Assembly (NCBI GenBank): GCA_913063045.1
Contig: CAJXYM010000010.1
Location: 1-49,931, forward strand
Length of the DNA stretch: 49,931 nucleotides
Origin: an uncultured Flavobacteriales bacterium
GTDB taxonomy: Bacteria > Bacteroidota > Bacteroidia > Flavobacteriales > BACL11
Direction of reading: 5' to 3'
Shown here: in pieces, positions 16,084-25,879 of the stretch
Position numbering within the stretch: position 1 is the first letter of the stretch
Layout of the letters: each line of letters opens with the position of its first letter
The notes under the pieces: generated by a model
Database searches by the model: none
What the model saw: the letters and a program-made list of their open reading frames with translations, nothing else
What the model was told of the DNA's origin: nothing
Program-made: the position numbers and the translations under genes

Positions 16084-17334
16084 TCAGGCACTTGGCAGGA
16101 GAACTATAAATTGAGCCCCACTATTTTCTTTTAAGTTTTTTGCATAAATCTTTCCTTTATGATAGTCTTCGATAATTCTTTTTGATAGTGATAGTCCTAG
16201 CCCCCATCCTCTTTTTTTAGTTGTAACACCTGGCTCAAAAATACTTTTAATAATATTTTTATTAATTCCTTTTCCTGAGTCACTGATTTCTATTTTAATC
16301 CACTCTTGTTGTGATGTTATTGATATAGTAATAACCCCCTGTCCCTTAATTGCATCAACTGAGTTTTTGCAAATATTTTCAAAAACCCATTCTATTAGAG
16401 TTTTGTTGATTTTTACTTGTGTTTTTTGAGTTGATTTTTGAAAAATAAAATCTGTTTTATAAGGAAGTCTATTTTTAAGATAAGAGATTGATTGCTCAAT
16501 GACGGTGTTTAAATTATATTCATTTAGTTCCGGCTGAGATCCAATTTTCGAGAATCGTTCAGTAATAGTTTCAAGTCTGGTTAGATCTTTTTGCATTTCA
16601 ATAATCATATCTTCTGAGATAGGAGAATCTTTCATTATCTCTATCCATGCCATTAAAGATGACAAAGGGGTAGCAATTTGGTGAGCTGTTTCTTTTGCCA
16701 TTCCCGCCCATACTTGATTTTGCTCCGATCTTCTGGAATAACTAAAAAGAAAATATCCAATTAGAACAAAAAGAGAAATTAGTAAAAGTTGATAAAAAGG
16801 GTAATATTTTAAACTTGTAAGAGTAGGGGAGTCTTTATAGTAAATCCACTGTTTGTCTCCTGAAAATGTAATTTCAATACCAGAGTTTTCGCTAGCCTTC
16901 ATATTCTCCAACTCTTTTCTTAAAAAGATATTAAAATCATTAACTAATTTTTCTCCTTTTCTAATGCTTATCTGATTTTTATTAGCAAGAGAATCTTTAC
17001 TTATTTCGTCGTAATACTCTTCTAATATTACGCTATCCTTTTTACTAAAGAAAACAATATTTCTAGACTCTAGCACACTATCACATTCATCTACTAGAAT
17101 AACAGGAATGTTTTGGTTTTCAGAAATAACTTTGAGAGCTAGAGAATAGTCGCTCATAATTGATGAGCTTACAAGCTGTTTTGTTGCGAGTGCCCAGATT
17201 TCAATTTTTTTTCTTTCTTCTTGCTTTAACTCATCTACTAAAAAATTTGTTACAAATAAAGAAAACAAACTGATAGCTACAGCAAGTATAGCAAGTATAA
17301 GTTTCCAACGTTGTTTCTGATTATAAATATTCAT
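16084..17334 (-). CDS. Sensor histidine kinase, orphan
   Basis: Two membrane segments (~11-32 and ~181-200) flank a ~150-residue extracytoplasmic domain. The phospho-acceptor is His218 in KETAHQIATPLSSLMAW, a His-kinase form common in Bacteroidota. The ATPase domain has ENICKNSVDAIKG (N box), SDSGKGI (G1) and KRGWGLGLSLSKRII (G2). No response regulator is encoded next to it. It follows the AsmA-like gene by 23 nt on the same strand and converges on msrB, separated by only 16 bp with no evident terminator. The signal and partner are unknown. Confidence 0.92.
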   Translation of the reverse strand: MNIYNQKQRWKLILAILAVAISLFSLFVTNFLVDELKQEERKKIEIWALATKQLVSSSIMSDYSLALKVISENQNIPVILVDECDSVLESRNIVFFSKKDSVILEEYYDEISKDSLANKNQISIRKGEKLVNDFNIFLRKELENMKASENSGIEITFSGDKQWIYYKDSPTLTSLKYYPFYQLLLISLFVLIGYFLFSYSRRSEQNQVWAGMAKETAHQIATPLSSLMAWIEIMKDSPISEDMIIEMQKDLTRLETITERFSKIGSQPELNEYNLNTVIEQSISYLKNRLPYKTDFIFQKSTQKTQVKINKTLIEWVFENICKNSVDAIKGQGVITISITSQQEWIKIEISDSGKGINKNIIKSIFEPGVTTKKRGWGLGLSLSKRIIEDYHKGKIYAKNLKENSGAQFIVLLPSA

Positions 17335-17357
17335 AAGCTGTAGTAAAAATAGATAAT

Positions 17358-19811
17358 TTAAAAATCATCTTCCCATTCTAATTCTAATTCTTCTTCAATT
17401 AAGTTCTCTTTTTTTTGTATTATATCTTCTTTTATTATTTGTTTAATATTTTGTATTTCTTTTTTTACACCTTCTTGAATATGTTCTTTCATCTTCAGTT
17501 TATCAAAACTAATATCTAATTTATCTTTATCTCCAGACATTGTAAGTTGCACATTTGTAATTAATTTTTCTGTACTGTCTGCATTAGCGCTGTAGTCTTT
17601 ATTTTTAAGTCTAAACTTACTTGCTAATAATTCACTAAGAAGTAAACTTATTTTATATTTAAATTCTTGGTTAAAATCATGGTAACCAGAAATCAAAAGA
17701 CTAATAGCGCTTGATTTTATTTCCATTGTAGGAACTTTAATACGCATATCCTTTATTTCTATATTATTTTTTAATGTGGAGAATTTTATATGTTTTAAAT
17801 CATCAATACTTACAAAACTTGATAAGCTTTCTAGTGGCTTAAAATTTATTAACTCCCCTTCATTAACCTGAAGGTTGGAACTTAGTTGTAATTTCTCAGG
17901 TATTAATTCAAACGTATTATTCCATGAAGCATTACAAACAAATTGCGAAGATATTTTTCCCTTTAGATGCTTTGCCTGAATGAAGCTTTGACCAAAGTTT
18001 TCAAATGTATAGAACGTGTTAAAGATATCAAGATTATCAAATTTTGTATTTGTAGAAATTTTAAAATTATTTTCAAAGCTTTGATAAAACTTCCCACTTA
18101 ACTTAACACTACCTCCAAAAGCATTTAAAAAAATCGTATCAGTACTAAATGCTCTATTTTTATAATTTAAATCCCCACTTACTTTACTTATTTTAATTTT
18201 AGAGTAATTAATTTTTGCAAGATTTATATTAATATCAGCCTCTATATAATCAGGCATATTGTTAATCAGCTTTTCTTTAGAATAATTCTGATCATTATTT
18301 GTTATGAAATCTTCAACAAATACTTCTTTAGATAATAAATCACCAGATACAAGAAAAGAGGGTTTTTGGTTAAATATATTTGGAAATAAATCTATAATAT
18401 CTCCGCTAAACTCAAGATTACTTCGCCCATATTTAATCAAGCTGTTTAAAATATTTATTTTGTTACTATCAATAATACCCTCAGCATTTTTTATAAATAT
18501 CTTTTGAGCAAAATCTTTATATAAAAAAGAAGTTTCATTAATGTTAAATCTACTGTAAATTTCAGCGTTCATTAAATCGTAAATAAAACCTTTATTAAAG
18601 CTAACTTTTCCTTTGTATTGAATATCGCCATTAATACGCCCAGTCATTTTGTAAAAAGGACTATCTTGATTATAGAAATTAGTTTCTATTAGACTAAGAT
18701 TATAGTTTAAATCAGTTGTTAAATTGTATGAATTTAAATTTGTTATAGTTCCTTTTCCCTCAACTGTCCCTTCATTTGTTTTAGCAATAAAATCTTTTAA
18801 AGTTATCGAAGAAGTTTCAAAATTATTTTCTAATCCATTAGAAATAGTTCCAAAGCATGAAATTTCTTTAAGATAAAAAGGATTGTCTTTTAGACCAAAG
18901 CTTGATGAGCTAATTGAGTAGTCAATATTTACTGACGGGTTTTCCTTCTCTGCCTCTCCTTTTATTTCTCCTGAGTATTGAATTTTTCCATTAATTAGAA
19001 TTGAGTTATATATATCTTTTAGGTATGAGGGCGTATTCAATATTATTTGCGAGATCTCTTGTCCCTCACCTTTAAAATCTAATATGAAATTGTTTTCATC
19101 AAAAAAGTTTAAGCTAAATAATGAGCTTAGTTGATCAATTTTAATGTGAGCATTTTTTATACTCGTATTATTTTCTTTTAAAAAGAAAGGACCATTAAAA
19201 TTGATATGTTTTTTTTCAATGAGTTTTTTATTATTATAGTTTAAGCGCTGGCACAGAAAATTACATTTTAGTAAATACTTTTGCGCATCTTTTTTTTCTA
19301 TAGAGATGTTATTTTCTTTTAGATGAAAGTTAATGTTAGAAATATCGTTAGTATAGATGATTTCAGAATTTTGAATCGACAAATTTTCAAAATTTAAATT
19401 ATTCTCATTATTTTCATTACTCGTTATGTTATAATTTTTATTATTATTAATATCATTTTTGATAAATAGCTTTGCATTAAAAACATTGATTTCACTTAAT
19501 TCAAATTTATTTGTGAATAATATTAATGGACTAATTTTTATAGTTGCATTTTTAGAATATATCAATGTGTCTGATGAAAATTTTTCTGATTCTAAGATTA
19601 GTAGTTCAGAAATAGTTATTGATGGGTATGGAAAATTTTTTACTAAAGAAAATGTAACATTTGAGAATTTTATCTCTGTATCTATGCCCTTTGTGAAATG
19701 AGCTATAGCTCGATCTTTTATATTTCCCCCAAAAAAGATAGTTATGGTAGATACAGATACTATAAGTGCTAAAGCTATTAAAAATAATATATTTCTGATT
19801 GTTACTTTCAT
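17358..19811 (-). CDS. AsmA-like membrane protein
   Basis: The 817-residue protein has one N-terminal membrane anchor (~6-28) followed by an AsmA-type start (SNVTFSLVKNFPYPSITISE) and long stretches of repetitive beta strands, with a second AsmA-like module near residues 590-740. It ends in a charged, coiled-coil-like tail rich in Lys and Glu. AsmA/TamB-like proteins form hydrophobic grooves bridging the two membranes and are linked with phospholipid transport and envelope integrity. The upstream neighbour is an rRNA pseudouridine synthase (44-bp gap), and a histidine kinase gene follows. The exact lipid role in this phylum is not known. Confidence 0.85.
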   Translation of the reverse strand: MKVTIRNILFLIALALIVSVSTITIFFGGNIKDRAIAHFTKGIDTEIKFSNVTFSLVKNFPYPSITISELLILESEKFSSDTLIYSKNATIKISPLILFTNKFELSEINVFNAKLFIKNDINNNKNYNITSNENNENNLNFENLSIQNSEIIYTNDISNINFHLKENNISIEKKDAQKYLLKCNFLCQRLNYNNKKLIEKKHINFNGPFFLKENNTSIKNAHIKIDQLSSLFSLNFFDENNFILDFKGEGQEISQIILNTPSYLKDIYNSILINGKIQYSGEIKGEAEKENPSVNIDYSISSSSFGLKDNPFYLKEISCFGTISNGLENNFETSSITLKDFIAKTNEGTVEGKGTITNLNSYNLTTDLNYNLSLIETNFYNQDSPFYKMTGRINGDIQYKGKVSFNKGFIYDLMNAEIYSRFNINETSFLYKDFAQKIFIKNAEGIIDSNKINILNSLIKYGRSNLEFSGDIIDLFPNIFNQKPSFLVSGDLLSKEVFVEDFITNNDQNYSKEKLINNMPDYIEADININLAKINYSKIKISKVSGDLNYKNRAFSTDTIFLNAFGGSVKLSGKFYQSFENNFKISTNTKFDNLDIFNTFYTFENFGQSFIQAKHLKGKISSQFVCNASWNNTFELIPEKLQLSSNLQVNEGELINFKPLESLSSFVSIDDLKHIKFSTLKNNIEIKDMRIKVPTMEIKSSAISLLISGYHDFNQEFKYKISLLLSELLASKFRLKNKDYSANADSTEKLITNVQLTMSGDKDKLDISFDKLKMKEHIQEGVKKEIQNIKQIIKEDIIQKKENLIEEELELEWEDDF

Positions 19812-19855
19812 TGTTCTACTAATATTAACGAAATAAAAAGCTTTATCTTATGTAA

Positions 19856-20653
19856 TTAGATTCTTCTAAGGATTGTGATCTCTTCTTTAGTGAGAAAGCG
19901 ACATTCTTTACGAGGTAAATTTTTCTTAGTTAATCCTGCAAAATAGACTCTATCTATCTTCATTACTTTATATCCTAAATCTTCAAATGTTTGGTAAATT
20001 ATTTGACTCTTAATGAGCGTGACCTCTATACCTACTTCATTCTTATCTTTACCTTCCACATAGTTTACACTAGTAATATTTGATTGAGATTTCTCCTTAT
20101 TTATTCTATCTTGTATGTTTTTTAAGTCTTTTGATAATAGGGATTTATTTAGGCTTACCTGATAAATAGTTTTAATTCTCTTGTTTTTTGAAGATAGTTT
20201 TTTTAGAAGATCACTGTCGTTAGTAAATAACATTAAGCCTGTGCTAATTCTATCTAGCTTACCAATTGGAAGTATTTGTTCCTTACAAATTCTTTCAACC
20301 AATCTAATAACTGAATTTTGTTTGCTAGGATCTTTTGTATTAGTTATATAATTTTTTGGTTTATTTAAAAGAACATATTGTTCTTTCTCACGTCTAATTG
20401 TGGAATTATTAAATTTCACCACATCTTCTTTAGAAACTTTAAAACCCATTGAGGTTACTACTTTTCCATTTACACTTACTACTCCAGCTTCAATAAATTG
20501 ATCAGCTTCTCTTCTCGAGCAGATTCCAGCGTTAGCGATATGTTTGTTAAGACGCGTTAGCCCATCATTACTAGATTTTTTTTCATTTTGTCTTTCTCTA
20601 AATGAAGACTGTTTATTATTAAATCTTTTAGAACTATTTTCTTTATTTCTCAT
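19856..20653 (-). CDS. rRNA pseudouridine synthase, RsuA/RluB type
   Basis: A basic, Asn/Lys/Arg/Ser-rich tail (1-30) precedes an S4 RNA-binding domain (GLTRLNKHIANAGICSRREA) and the pseudouridine synthase domain with the catalytic motif GKLDRISTGLMLFTND (Asp134). The 265-residue length and domain order fit RluB/RluF-like enzymes, which isomerise uridine in 23S rRNA; the exact target is not certain. The low-complexity N-terminal extension is common in Flavobacteriia. It starts 2 nt after the stop of the exported hydrolase gene, so both are likely on the metG transcript. Confidence 0.92.
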   Translation of the reverse strand: MRNKENSSKRFNNKQSSFRERQNEKKSSNDGLTRLNKHIANAGICSRREADQFIEAGVVSVNGKVVTSMGFKVSKEDVVKFNNSTIRREKEQYVLLNKPKNYITNTKDPSKQNSVIRLVERICKEQILPIGKLDRISTGLMLFTNDSDLLKKLSSKNKRIKTIYQVSLNKSLLSKDLKNIQDRINKEKSQSNITSVNYVEGKDKNEVGIEVTLIKSQIIYQTFEDLGYKVMKIDRVYFAGLTKKNLPRKECRFLTKEEITILRRI

Positions 20654-20655
20654 GC

Positions 20656-21744
20656 TTATTTAATGTAAATAATTTTTTCAACACTGCCATCATTATAGAT
20701 GTAAAATAAGGGCTCGTTGTTTTTAGGTGAAGCTTCTTGACCGAGTAAGTTAATGGTTTTTAATAAAACACGTTTTTTGTAAATATCTTTAAAGCTTGAA
20801 ATGTTATTGCAAGGGAGCAATGGGTATAAAAAAGAATTTGACTGATCTAATGCTTGATTAAATTGATTTTGTGACCATAAGTGATCGGTATTATTAAAGA
20901 TAAGACTTTGATTATTTATCCCTAAACTATCACATATTGGATGAATTTTAGCAAGACCGCACAATTCAAGTACATTTGGAATATTTAATCCAGGCCCACA
21001 ATTAAAATTGACAGTAAGATCATTAGTTCCTTGAGCGCTAAAAATAGGCTCATCATTAGAGTCAATCCATTGCAGTAAATGTATTCCTCCCGCAAAATTA
21101 ATAATACCATTTACAGCAGATGAATAGCCTATATTACCAACATCCCCTTCTATTCCACCCAGATTATTAGCAATAATTTGTGCGTTAATTGGTGTTGTAG
21201 GAAGATCAGAAATATTATCTATATATGCTGTATGAATAGCGGTAATAGCTCCAGAAGAGAATCCTCCAACAAATATTGAGTTTGGATTTATGCCAAAGTT
21301 ATTTCCGTTAGTAGCATCTTTTCTCATATACCTTATAGCTCCTTTCATATCTGCTGTTGCTTTTAATACCTCTTCATATTGAAGAGTATTGCTTGATAAG
21401 AAATTAGCAAGATTTGATAGCGAAACGAGTCTGTAATTCATAGATATTGCTACATATCCTCTCTTAGCAAAATAGTTACAAACCTCGACACATTCTAGAC
21501 TTTCCTTTGAGCCAGAATAATACGATCCTCCATGTTGAAAAATAATTACCGGTCTATTAGTAAAAGTATCGCTATCTGCAGTGTAAATATCCATCATATG
21601 AGCATTATCACTGTATACATCTGAATAATTCACAGTACTTATAGAAATAGAAGAAAATATTTCATTTTGATATCTATCCCCACACTGCCCATAGTGAGCT
21701 TGACTAAATAAAACTAGTACAATAAGTGCTATTGTTTTTGCCAT
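20656..21744 (-). CDS. Exported alpha/beta hydrolase (carboxylesterase-like) with type IX sorting tail
   Basis: Signal peptide (1-~20, ending HYGQ), then an esterase-like alpha/beta hydrolase core: oxyanion motif HGG (71-73) after VIIFQ, and nucleophile elbow GFSSG with Ser163. A DHLWS block near residue 290 may supply the catalytic His. The final ~75 residues (LLKTINLLGQEA, PLFYIYNDGSVEKIIYIK) are a classic type A T9SS sorting domain, so the enzyme should be secreted or surface-anchored through the type IX system. The substrate is unknown. It lies 6 nt after metG and 2 nt before the pseudouridine synthase, an unusual place for a secreted enzyme. Confidence 0.87.
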   Translation of the reverse strand: MAKTIALIVLVLFSQAHYGQCGDRYQNEIFSSISISTVNYSDVYSDNAHMMDIYTADSDTFTNRPVIIFQHGGSYYSGSKESLECVEVCNYFAKRGYVAISMNYRLVSLSNLANFLSSNTLQYEEVLKATADMKGAIRYMRKDATNGNNFGINPNSIFVGGFSSGAITAIHTAYIDNISDLPTTPINAQIIANNLGGIEGDVGNIGYSSAVNGIINFAGGIHLLQWIDSNDEPIFSAQGTNDLTVNFNCGPGLNIPNVLELCGLAKIHPICDSLGINNQSLIFNNTDHLWSQNQFNQALDQSNSFLYPLLPCNNISSFKDIYKKRVLLKTINLLGQEASPKNNEPLFYIYNDGSVEKIIYIK

Positions 21745-21750
21745 TTTTTT

Positions 21751-23445
21751 TTAGTTTTTAAGCTTGTTAAGTTGAAACTCAATTTCCTCATCTTCAATTT
21801 TGCTAAATAAATGCGTCCCTTGATTAATTTCATGATTGTTTTTGATAAAGCTTTTGCCAGCTTCTGACCAGTTGACAGGTGAAAGGTTTAATATGTTGAA
21901 TAGTTTTTTAGAGGTAAAGGGTAGAAAAGGTTCGCAAACTATAGCAAGAGTTCCTGAGATCTGAATTGCAATATTCATTATTGTTTTTGTTCTCTCGATA
22001 TCAGTTTTAATTAGTTTCCATGGCTCGGTTTCTGCTAAGAATTTATTTCCCATTCTAGCTAAATTTATAACCTCACTGAGCGCTTCTTTAAATTTATATT
22101 TTTCTATACTTAAGCTAATTTGAGTTGGAAATAAAGCAAGCTTTTTAAGAATTTCTTGGTCTTCAGAGCTTAAATTATGTGTTTCAGGAACCTTCCCTTG
22201 CCAGTACTTATGCGTTAATACAACAACTCTATTAATGAAATTACCAAAAATTGCTACTAATTCATTATTATTTCTTGCTTGAAAATCTTTCCACGTGAAA
22301 TCGGTGTCTTTATTTTCAGGAGCAGTAGAACACAAAGCATATCTTAAGGGATCTTGTTTGTCTTCAAAGTCAGTTAAATATTCATGAAGCCAAATTGCCC
22401 ATTTCTTAGATGTTGATAGCTTTCTGCCTTCTAAATTCAAGAATTCATTGGCAGGGACATTTGTTGGAAGATTATATCCTCCTAATTCTTTTAGTATTAT
22501 TGGGAATATTATACAATGAAATACAATATTATCTTTTCCAATAAAATGGATAACTTCACTAGTGCCATGTTTCCAGTATTTCTCCCAATCTAATTTCTTT
22601 TCTTGTGCCAATTTTATTGTAGCAGAAATATATCCAATTGGGGCATCAAGCCATACATATAACACTTTCCCTAAAGCATCTTTTATTGGCACTTGTACAC
22701 CCCAATCTAAATCTCTAGTCATAGCTCTTTCCTTAAGTCCTCCATCAACCCAAGATTTACACTGGCCAATTACTTGACTTCGCCATGTTTTTGGGTCGTG
22801 TGTGTTTTTCCCATCTACAATACCTTCGTTAAGCCATTCTTTTAGCCATTTCTCATGTTTTTGCATTGGCAAATACCAATGTGTAGTTTCTTTTAGAATC
22901 GGAATCTCTCCGCTTAAAGTGGATTTTGGGTTAATTAACTCATCAGGGCTTAATGCTGACCCGCATTTCTCACACTGATCTCCATAAGCATCATTTGAAT
23001 TACATTTTGGGCATTCACCAATTATGTATCTATCTGCTAAAAACTGTTTATTTTTTTCATCATAAAATTGTTCGGATGTTTTTTTTGTAAATACATTTTT
23101 CTCTTCTAAAGTAGAGAATATTTCTTTTGCTGTTTGGTGATGAAGCTCTGAGGATGTTCTATCATAAATACTAAAATCTATTCCGAATTCTGAAAAAGAT
23201 TTTTTATTCATTTCATGATATTTGTCTATAATTTTTTGAGGAGAAATATTATCTTTTTTTGCCTGTATAGTGATGGCGGCACCATGCTCATCAGAGCCGC
23301 AAATAAAAATAACATCATTACTAATTGATTTTTGATATCTCACAAATATATCTGCAGGTAGATACGCTCCAGCTATATGACCTATATGTAAAGGGCCATT
23401 TGCATATGGAAGTGCTGATGTAACTGTGAAGGTTTTTTTAGGCAT
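21751..23445 (-). CDS. metG: Methionyl-tRNA synthetase, without C-terminal tRNA-binding domain
   Basis: Class I synthetase with HIGH (20-23), a zinc knuckle Cys145/148/158/161, the anticodon-recognition blocks and a KMSKS variant KLSTSK (342-347). It charges tRNA-Met. The protein ends at residue 564, right after the anticodon-binding helical domain. Many Bacteroidota MetRS enzymes run to ~680-700 residues with an EMAPII-like C-terminal dimerisation/tRNA-binding domain, which is missing here without sign of frameshift; the stop is followed within 6 nt by the next gene. A -7 box at 23471-23478 lies 25 nt upstream of the ATG. Confidence 0.95.
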   Translation of the reverse strand: MPKKTFTVTSALPYANGPLHIGHIAGAYLPADIFVRYQKSISNDVIFICGSDEHGAAITIQAKKDNISPQKIIDKYHEMNKKSFSEFGIDFSIYDRTSSELHHQTAKEIFSTLEEKNVFTKKTSEQFYDEKNKQFLADRYIIGECPKCNSNDAYGDQCEKCGSALSPDELINPKSTLSGEIPILKETTHWYLPMQKHEKWLKEWLNEGIVDGKNTHDPKTWRSQVIGQCKSWVDGGLKERAMTRDLDWGVQVPIKDALGKVLYVWLDAPIGYISATIKLAQEKKLDWEKYWKHGTSEVIHFIGKDNIVFHCIIFPIILKELGGYNLPTNVPANEFLNLEGRKLSTSKKWAIWLHEYLTDFEDKQDPLRYALCSTAPENKDTDFTWKDFQARNNNELVAIFGNFINRVVVLTHKYWQGKVPETHNLSSEDQEILKKLALFPTQISLSIEKYKFKEALSEVINLARMGNKFLAETEPWKLIKTDIERTKTIMNIAIQISGTLAIVCEPFLPFTSKKLFNILNLSPVNWSEAGKSFIKNNHEINQGTHLFSKIEDEEIEFQLNKLKN

Positions 23446-23462
23446 AAAAGGTTTAAAATATA

Positions 23463-23478
23463 TAGTTTTGCAAATATA
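23463..23478. promoter_or_regulatory. Back-to-back divergent -7 boxes between metG and the LD-carboxypeptidase gene
   Basis: TAGTTTTG (23463-23470, plus strand) directly abuts CAAATATA (23471-23478), the complement of TATATTTG (minus strand). Both fit TAnnTTTG. They lie 26 and 25 nt from the respective ATG codons. Only one polymerase could occupy the site at a time. Confidence 0.6.
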
Positions 23479-23496
23479 AGTTTTAAAAAAGCAAAA

Positions 23497-24390
23497 ATGA
23501 TTATTCCAAATAACTTAAAAGATGGAGATTCTATCGGGCTTATTTCAATATCAAGGTCTATTTCTCCAAATGAATTATCCGCTTCGCAGATTTTATTAAA
23601 AAGTTGGGGCTTAAAGGTTGTTTTAGCTAAAAATATTTTTAAAAAGCATAATCAGTTTTCTGGCACTGATATTGAACGATCAAATGCTTTACAAGAGCTT
23701 ATAGATAGTGATTTGATTAAAGCAATTTTCTTTGTTAGGGGAGGCTATGGAGCTGTACGAGTAATTGATAAGATTGACTTTACCAATTTGCTAAAACAAC
23801 CAAAATGGTTGATTGGATATAGCGATATCACAGTTATTCATTCTCATATACATTCCCTTGGTCTTTCCTCTTTACACGCTAGTATGCCTATTAATTTTCC
23901 TAATAATACTAAAGGTGCTTTAGATTCTATTCATAATTGTTTATTTAAATCTGAAAGTAAAATACAATATATAACCTCCAAACAACAAGCTATAAGTCCT
24001 ATTAAATCAGAAATTGTTGGAGGTAATCTTTCAATTATATATAGTTTATTAGGCTCTTTTTCAGACATTCAAACCGATAATAAAATTTTATTCCTCGAAG
24101 ATTTAGATGAATATTTATACCATATTGATCGCATGGTCATTGCACTTAAGCGAAATGGTAAATTGCAAAACCTTAAAGCTTTGATAATTGGTTCAATGAT
24201 AAATATGCATGATAATAAAGTTCCCTTTGGGCTAACTGCTAAAGAAATTATTCTAGAGCATACAAAAGATAGTAATTATCCAGTAATTTTTGATTTTCCT
24301 GCCGGACATATTGATGATAATAATTCTATAATTCTAGGAAAAGAATCCATACTTAAAATAGATAATAATAGTGTAACTTTGTTGCAATAA
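23497..24390 (+). CDS. LD-carboxypeptidase (peptidase S66 family)
   Basis: The 297-residue protein shows the S66 layout: an N-terminal domain starting with LKDGDSIGLISISR, FVRGGYGAVRVI, the nucleophile motif LIGYSDIT (Ser109), the Glu in FLEDLDEY and the late His in FDFPAGHIDDN. It removes the terminal D-alanine from murein tetrapeptides during peptidoglycan recycling in the cytoplasm. There is no signal peptide. Its promoter region is shared with metG, and the class V aminotransferase gene follows after 13 nt on the same strand. Confidence 0.92.
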   Translation: MIIPNNLKDGDSIGLISISRSISPNELSASQILLKSWGLKVVLAKNIFKKHNQFSGTDIERSNALQELIDSDLIKAIFFVRGGYGAVRVIDKIDFTNLLKQPKWLIGYSDITVIHSHIHSLGLSSLHASMPINFPNNTKGALDSIHNCLFKSESKIQYITSKQQAISPIKSEIVGGNLSIIYSLLGSFSDIQTDNKILFLEDLDEYLYHIDRMVIALKRNGKLQNLKALIIGSMINMHDNKVPFGLTAKEIILEHTKDSNYPVIFDFPAGHIDDNNSIILGKESILKIDNNSVTLLQ

Positions 24391-24403
24391 ATTTTTTTAA
24401 ATC

Positions 24404-25879
24404 ATGTCACTAGAGACTTATTTTACTAAATACAGAGAGAATATTATTGGTAATAATCAGAAATTTACTACTCCTTTTGGTGAGAAGAAATTAATATATG
24501 CTGATTGGATTGCTAGTGGACGTCTTTACAAACCAATTGAAGATGTTTTAAGAGATCAGATTTTTCCATTTGTTGCAAATACTCATACTGAAACCTCTAC
24601 AACAGGAGCTACAATGAGTTATGCTCTAGAGAAAGCACTTGAATGTATTAAGGAACATGTTGGCGCTAATGAGAATGATGTTGTTATCTCCTCTGGCTCT
24701 GGAATGACATCTTTAGTATGCAAATTTCAAAGGATATTAGGTCTAAAAATACATGAAAAGTTTAGTGATCAAATAAATATTATAAATAAGCCTATTGTTT
24801 TTGTGACCCATATGGAACATCACTCTAATCAGACATCATGGCTAGAAACAATTGCTGAAGTTAAATTAATTCCACACACGCAAGAAGGAGGAGTTGATCT
24901 AGATGCTTTTAGGAATGACCTTATAAAATATAGTGACCGAGAATTAAAAATTGCTGCAGTAACTTCATCTTCTAATGTAACTGGTGTTTATGCTCCCTAT
25001 TATGAAATTGCTGAGATAATTCACGAACATAATGGATTATGTTTTGTAGATTTTGCATGTTCAGCTCCATATGTTTCTATTAATATGCACCCAGAAAATG
25101 ATAAAAGAAATCTCGATGCTATATATTTTTCTCCCCACAAATTCTTAGGAGGACCAGGAGCATCCGGAATATTAGTCTTTAATAAAAATCTATATAATAA
25201 TAAAGTTCCTGACACACCTGGAGGAGGAACAGTTGATTGGACAAACCCATGGGGAGAGCATAAGTATATTGATGATATTCAATTGAGAGAAGACGGAGGT
25301 ACTCCTGGTTTTTTACAAACTATTAAAACTGCATTGTGTATTCAATTAAAAGATCAGATTGGAATACAGAATATTTTAGATAGAGAACATGAGATCCATC
25401 AAATTGTTTGGCCCAGACTAGAAAAAATAAAAAACTTACATGTGCTAGCTGAAAATATCTCAGACAGGTTAGGAATCTATTCTTTTTATATTGATAATTT
25501 ACATTTTAACTTAGTAGTTCAGTTGTTAAATGATAAATTTGGTATCCAAGTAAGGGGAGGGTGCTCATGCGCAGGAACCTATGGGCATATTTTACTTGGA
25601 GTTGATCAAAAAAAATCAAATAATATTACAAATAATATTGATTCAGGTGATTTGACATTAAAGCCTGGATGGGTTAGAATGTCTGTGCATCCCACAATGA
25701 CAGATCATGAAGTTGAGTTTATTGTTAGCGCTATCGAAGAGGTGGCTGATAACCACAAGCAATGGACAGATGATTATATCTATAATAATAAAACAAATGA
25801 ATTTGTTTATAAAGAGAAGCAGTTTTCTCTTAATAACAGGAAAAGAGCAGAGTCCTGGTTTGATCAAGAACTAATATAG
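24404..25879 (+). CDS. Class V aminotransferase (cysteine desulfurase-like PLP enzyme)
   Basis: A 491-residue fold type I PLP enzyme. Visible are YADWIASGRLYKPIED, a VISSGSGMTSL phosphate loop, the THMEHHSNQTSW block whose His stacks on PLP, VDFACSAPY with the PLP-binding Asp, and the Schiff-base lysine in SPHKFLGG (Lys246). RGGCSCAGTYGH matches the C-terminal loop of SufS/NifS-like enzymes. It may act as a cysteine desulfurase or other PLP lyase, but it is longer than SufS (~405 aa) and lies outside any suf cluster, so the substrate is uncertain. Its stop codon directly touches the stop codon of convergent gatC. Confidence 0.87.
   Translation: MSLETYFTKYRENIIGNNQKFTTPFGEKKLIYADWIASGRLYKPIEDVLRDQIFPFVANTHTETSTTGATMSYALEKALECIKEHVGANENDVVISSGSGMTSLVCKFQRILGLKIHEKFSDQINIINKPIVFVTHMEHHSNQTSWLETIAEVKLIPHTQEGGVDLDAFRNDLIKYSDRELKIAAVTSSSNVTGVYAPYYEIAEIIHEHNGLCFVDFACSAPYVSINMHPENDKRNLDAIYFSPHKFLGGPGASGILVFNKNLYNNKVPDTPGGGTVDWTNPWGEHKYIDDIQLREDGGTPGFLQTIKTALCIQLKDQIGIQNILDREHEIHQIVWPRLEKIKNLHVLAENISDRLGIYSFYIDNLHFNLVVQLLNDKFGIQVRGGCSCAGTYGHILLGVDQKKSNNITNNIDSGDLTLKPGWVRMSVHPTMTDHEVEFIVSAIEEVADNHKQWTDDYIYNNKTNEFVYKEKQFSLNNRKRAESWFDQELI

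Noticed and set aside
18304-19701. Plus-strand open frames opposite the AsmA-like gene
   Set aside because: Frame shadows in AT-rich sequence with no homology-like features.
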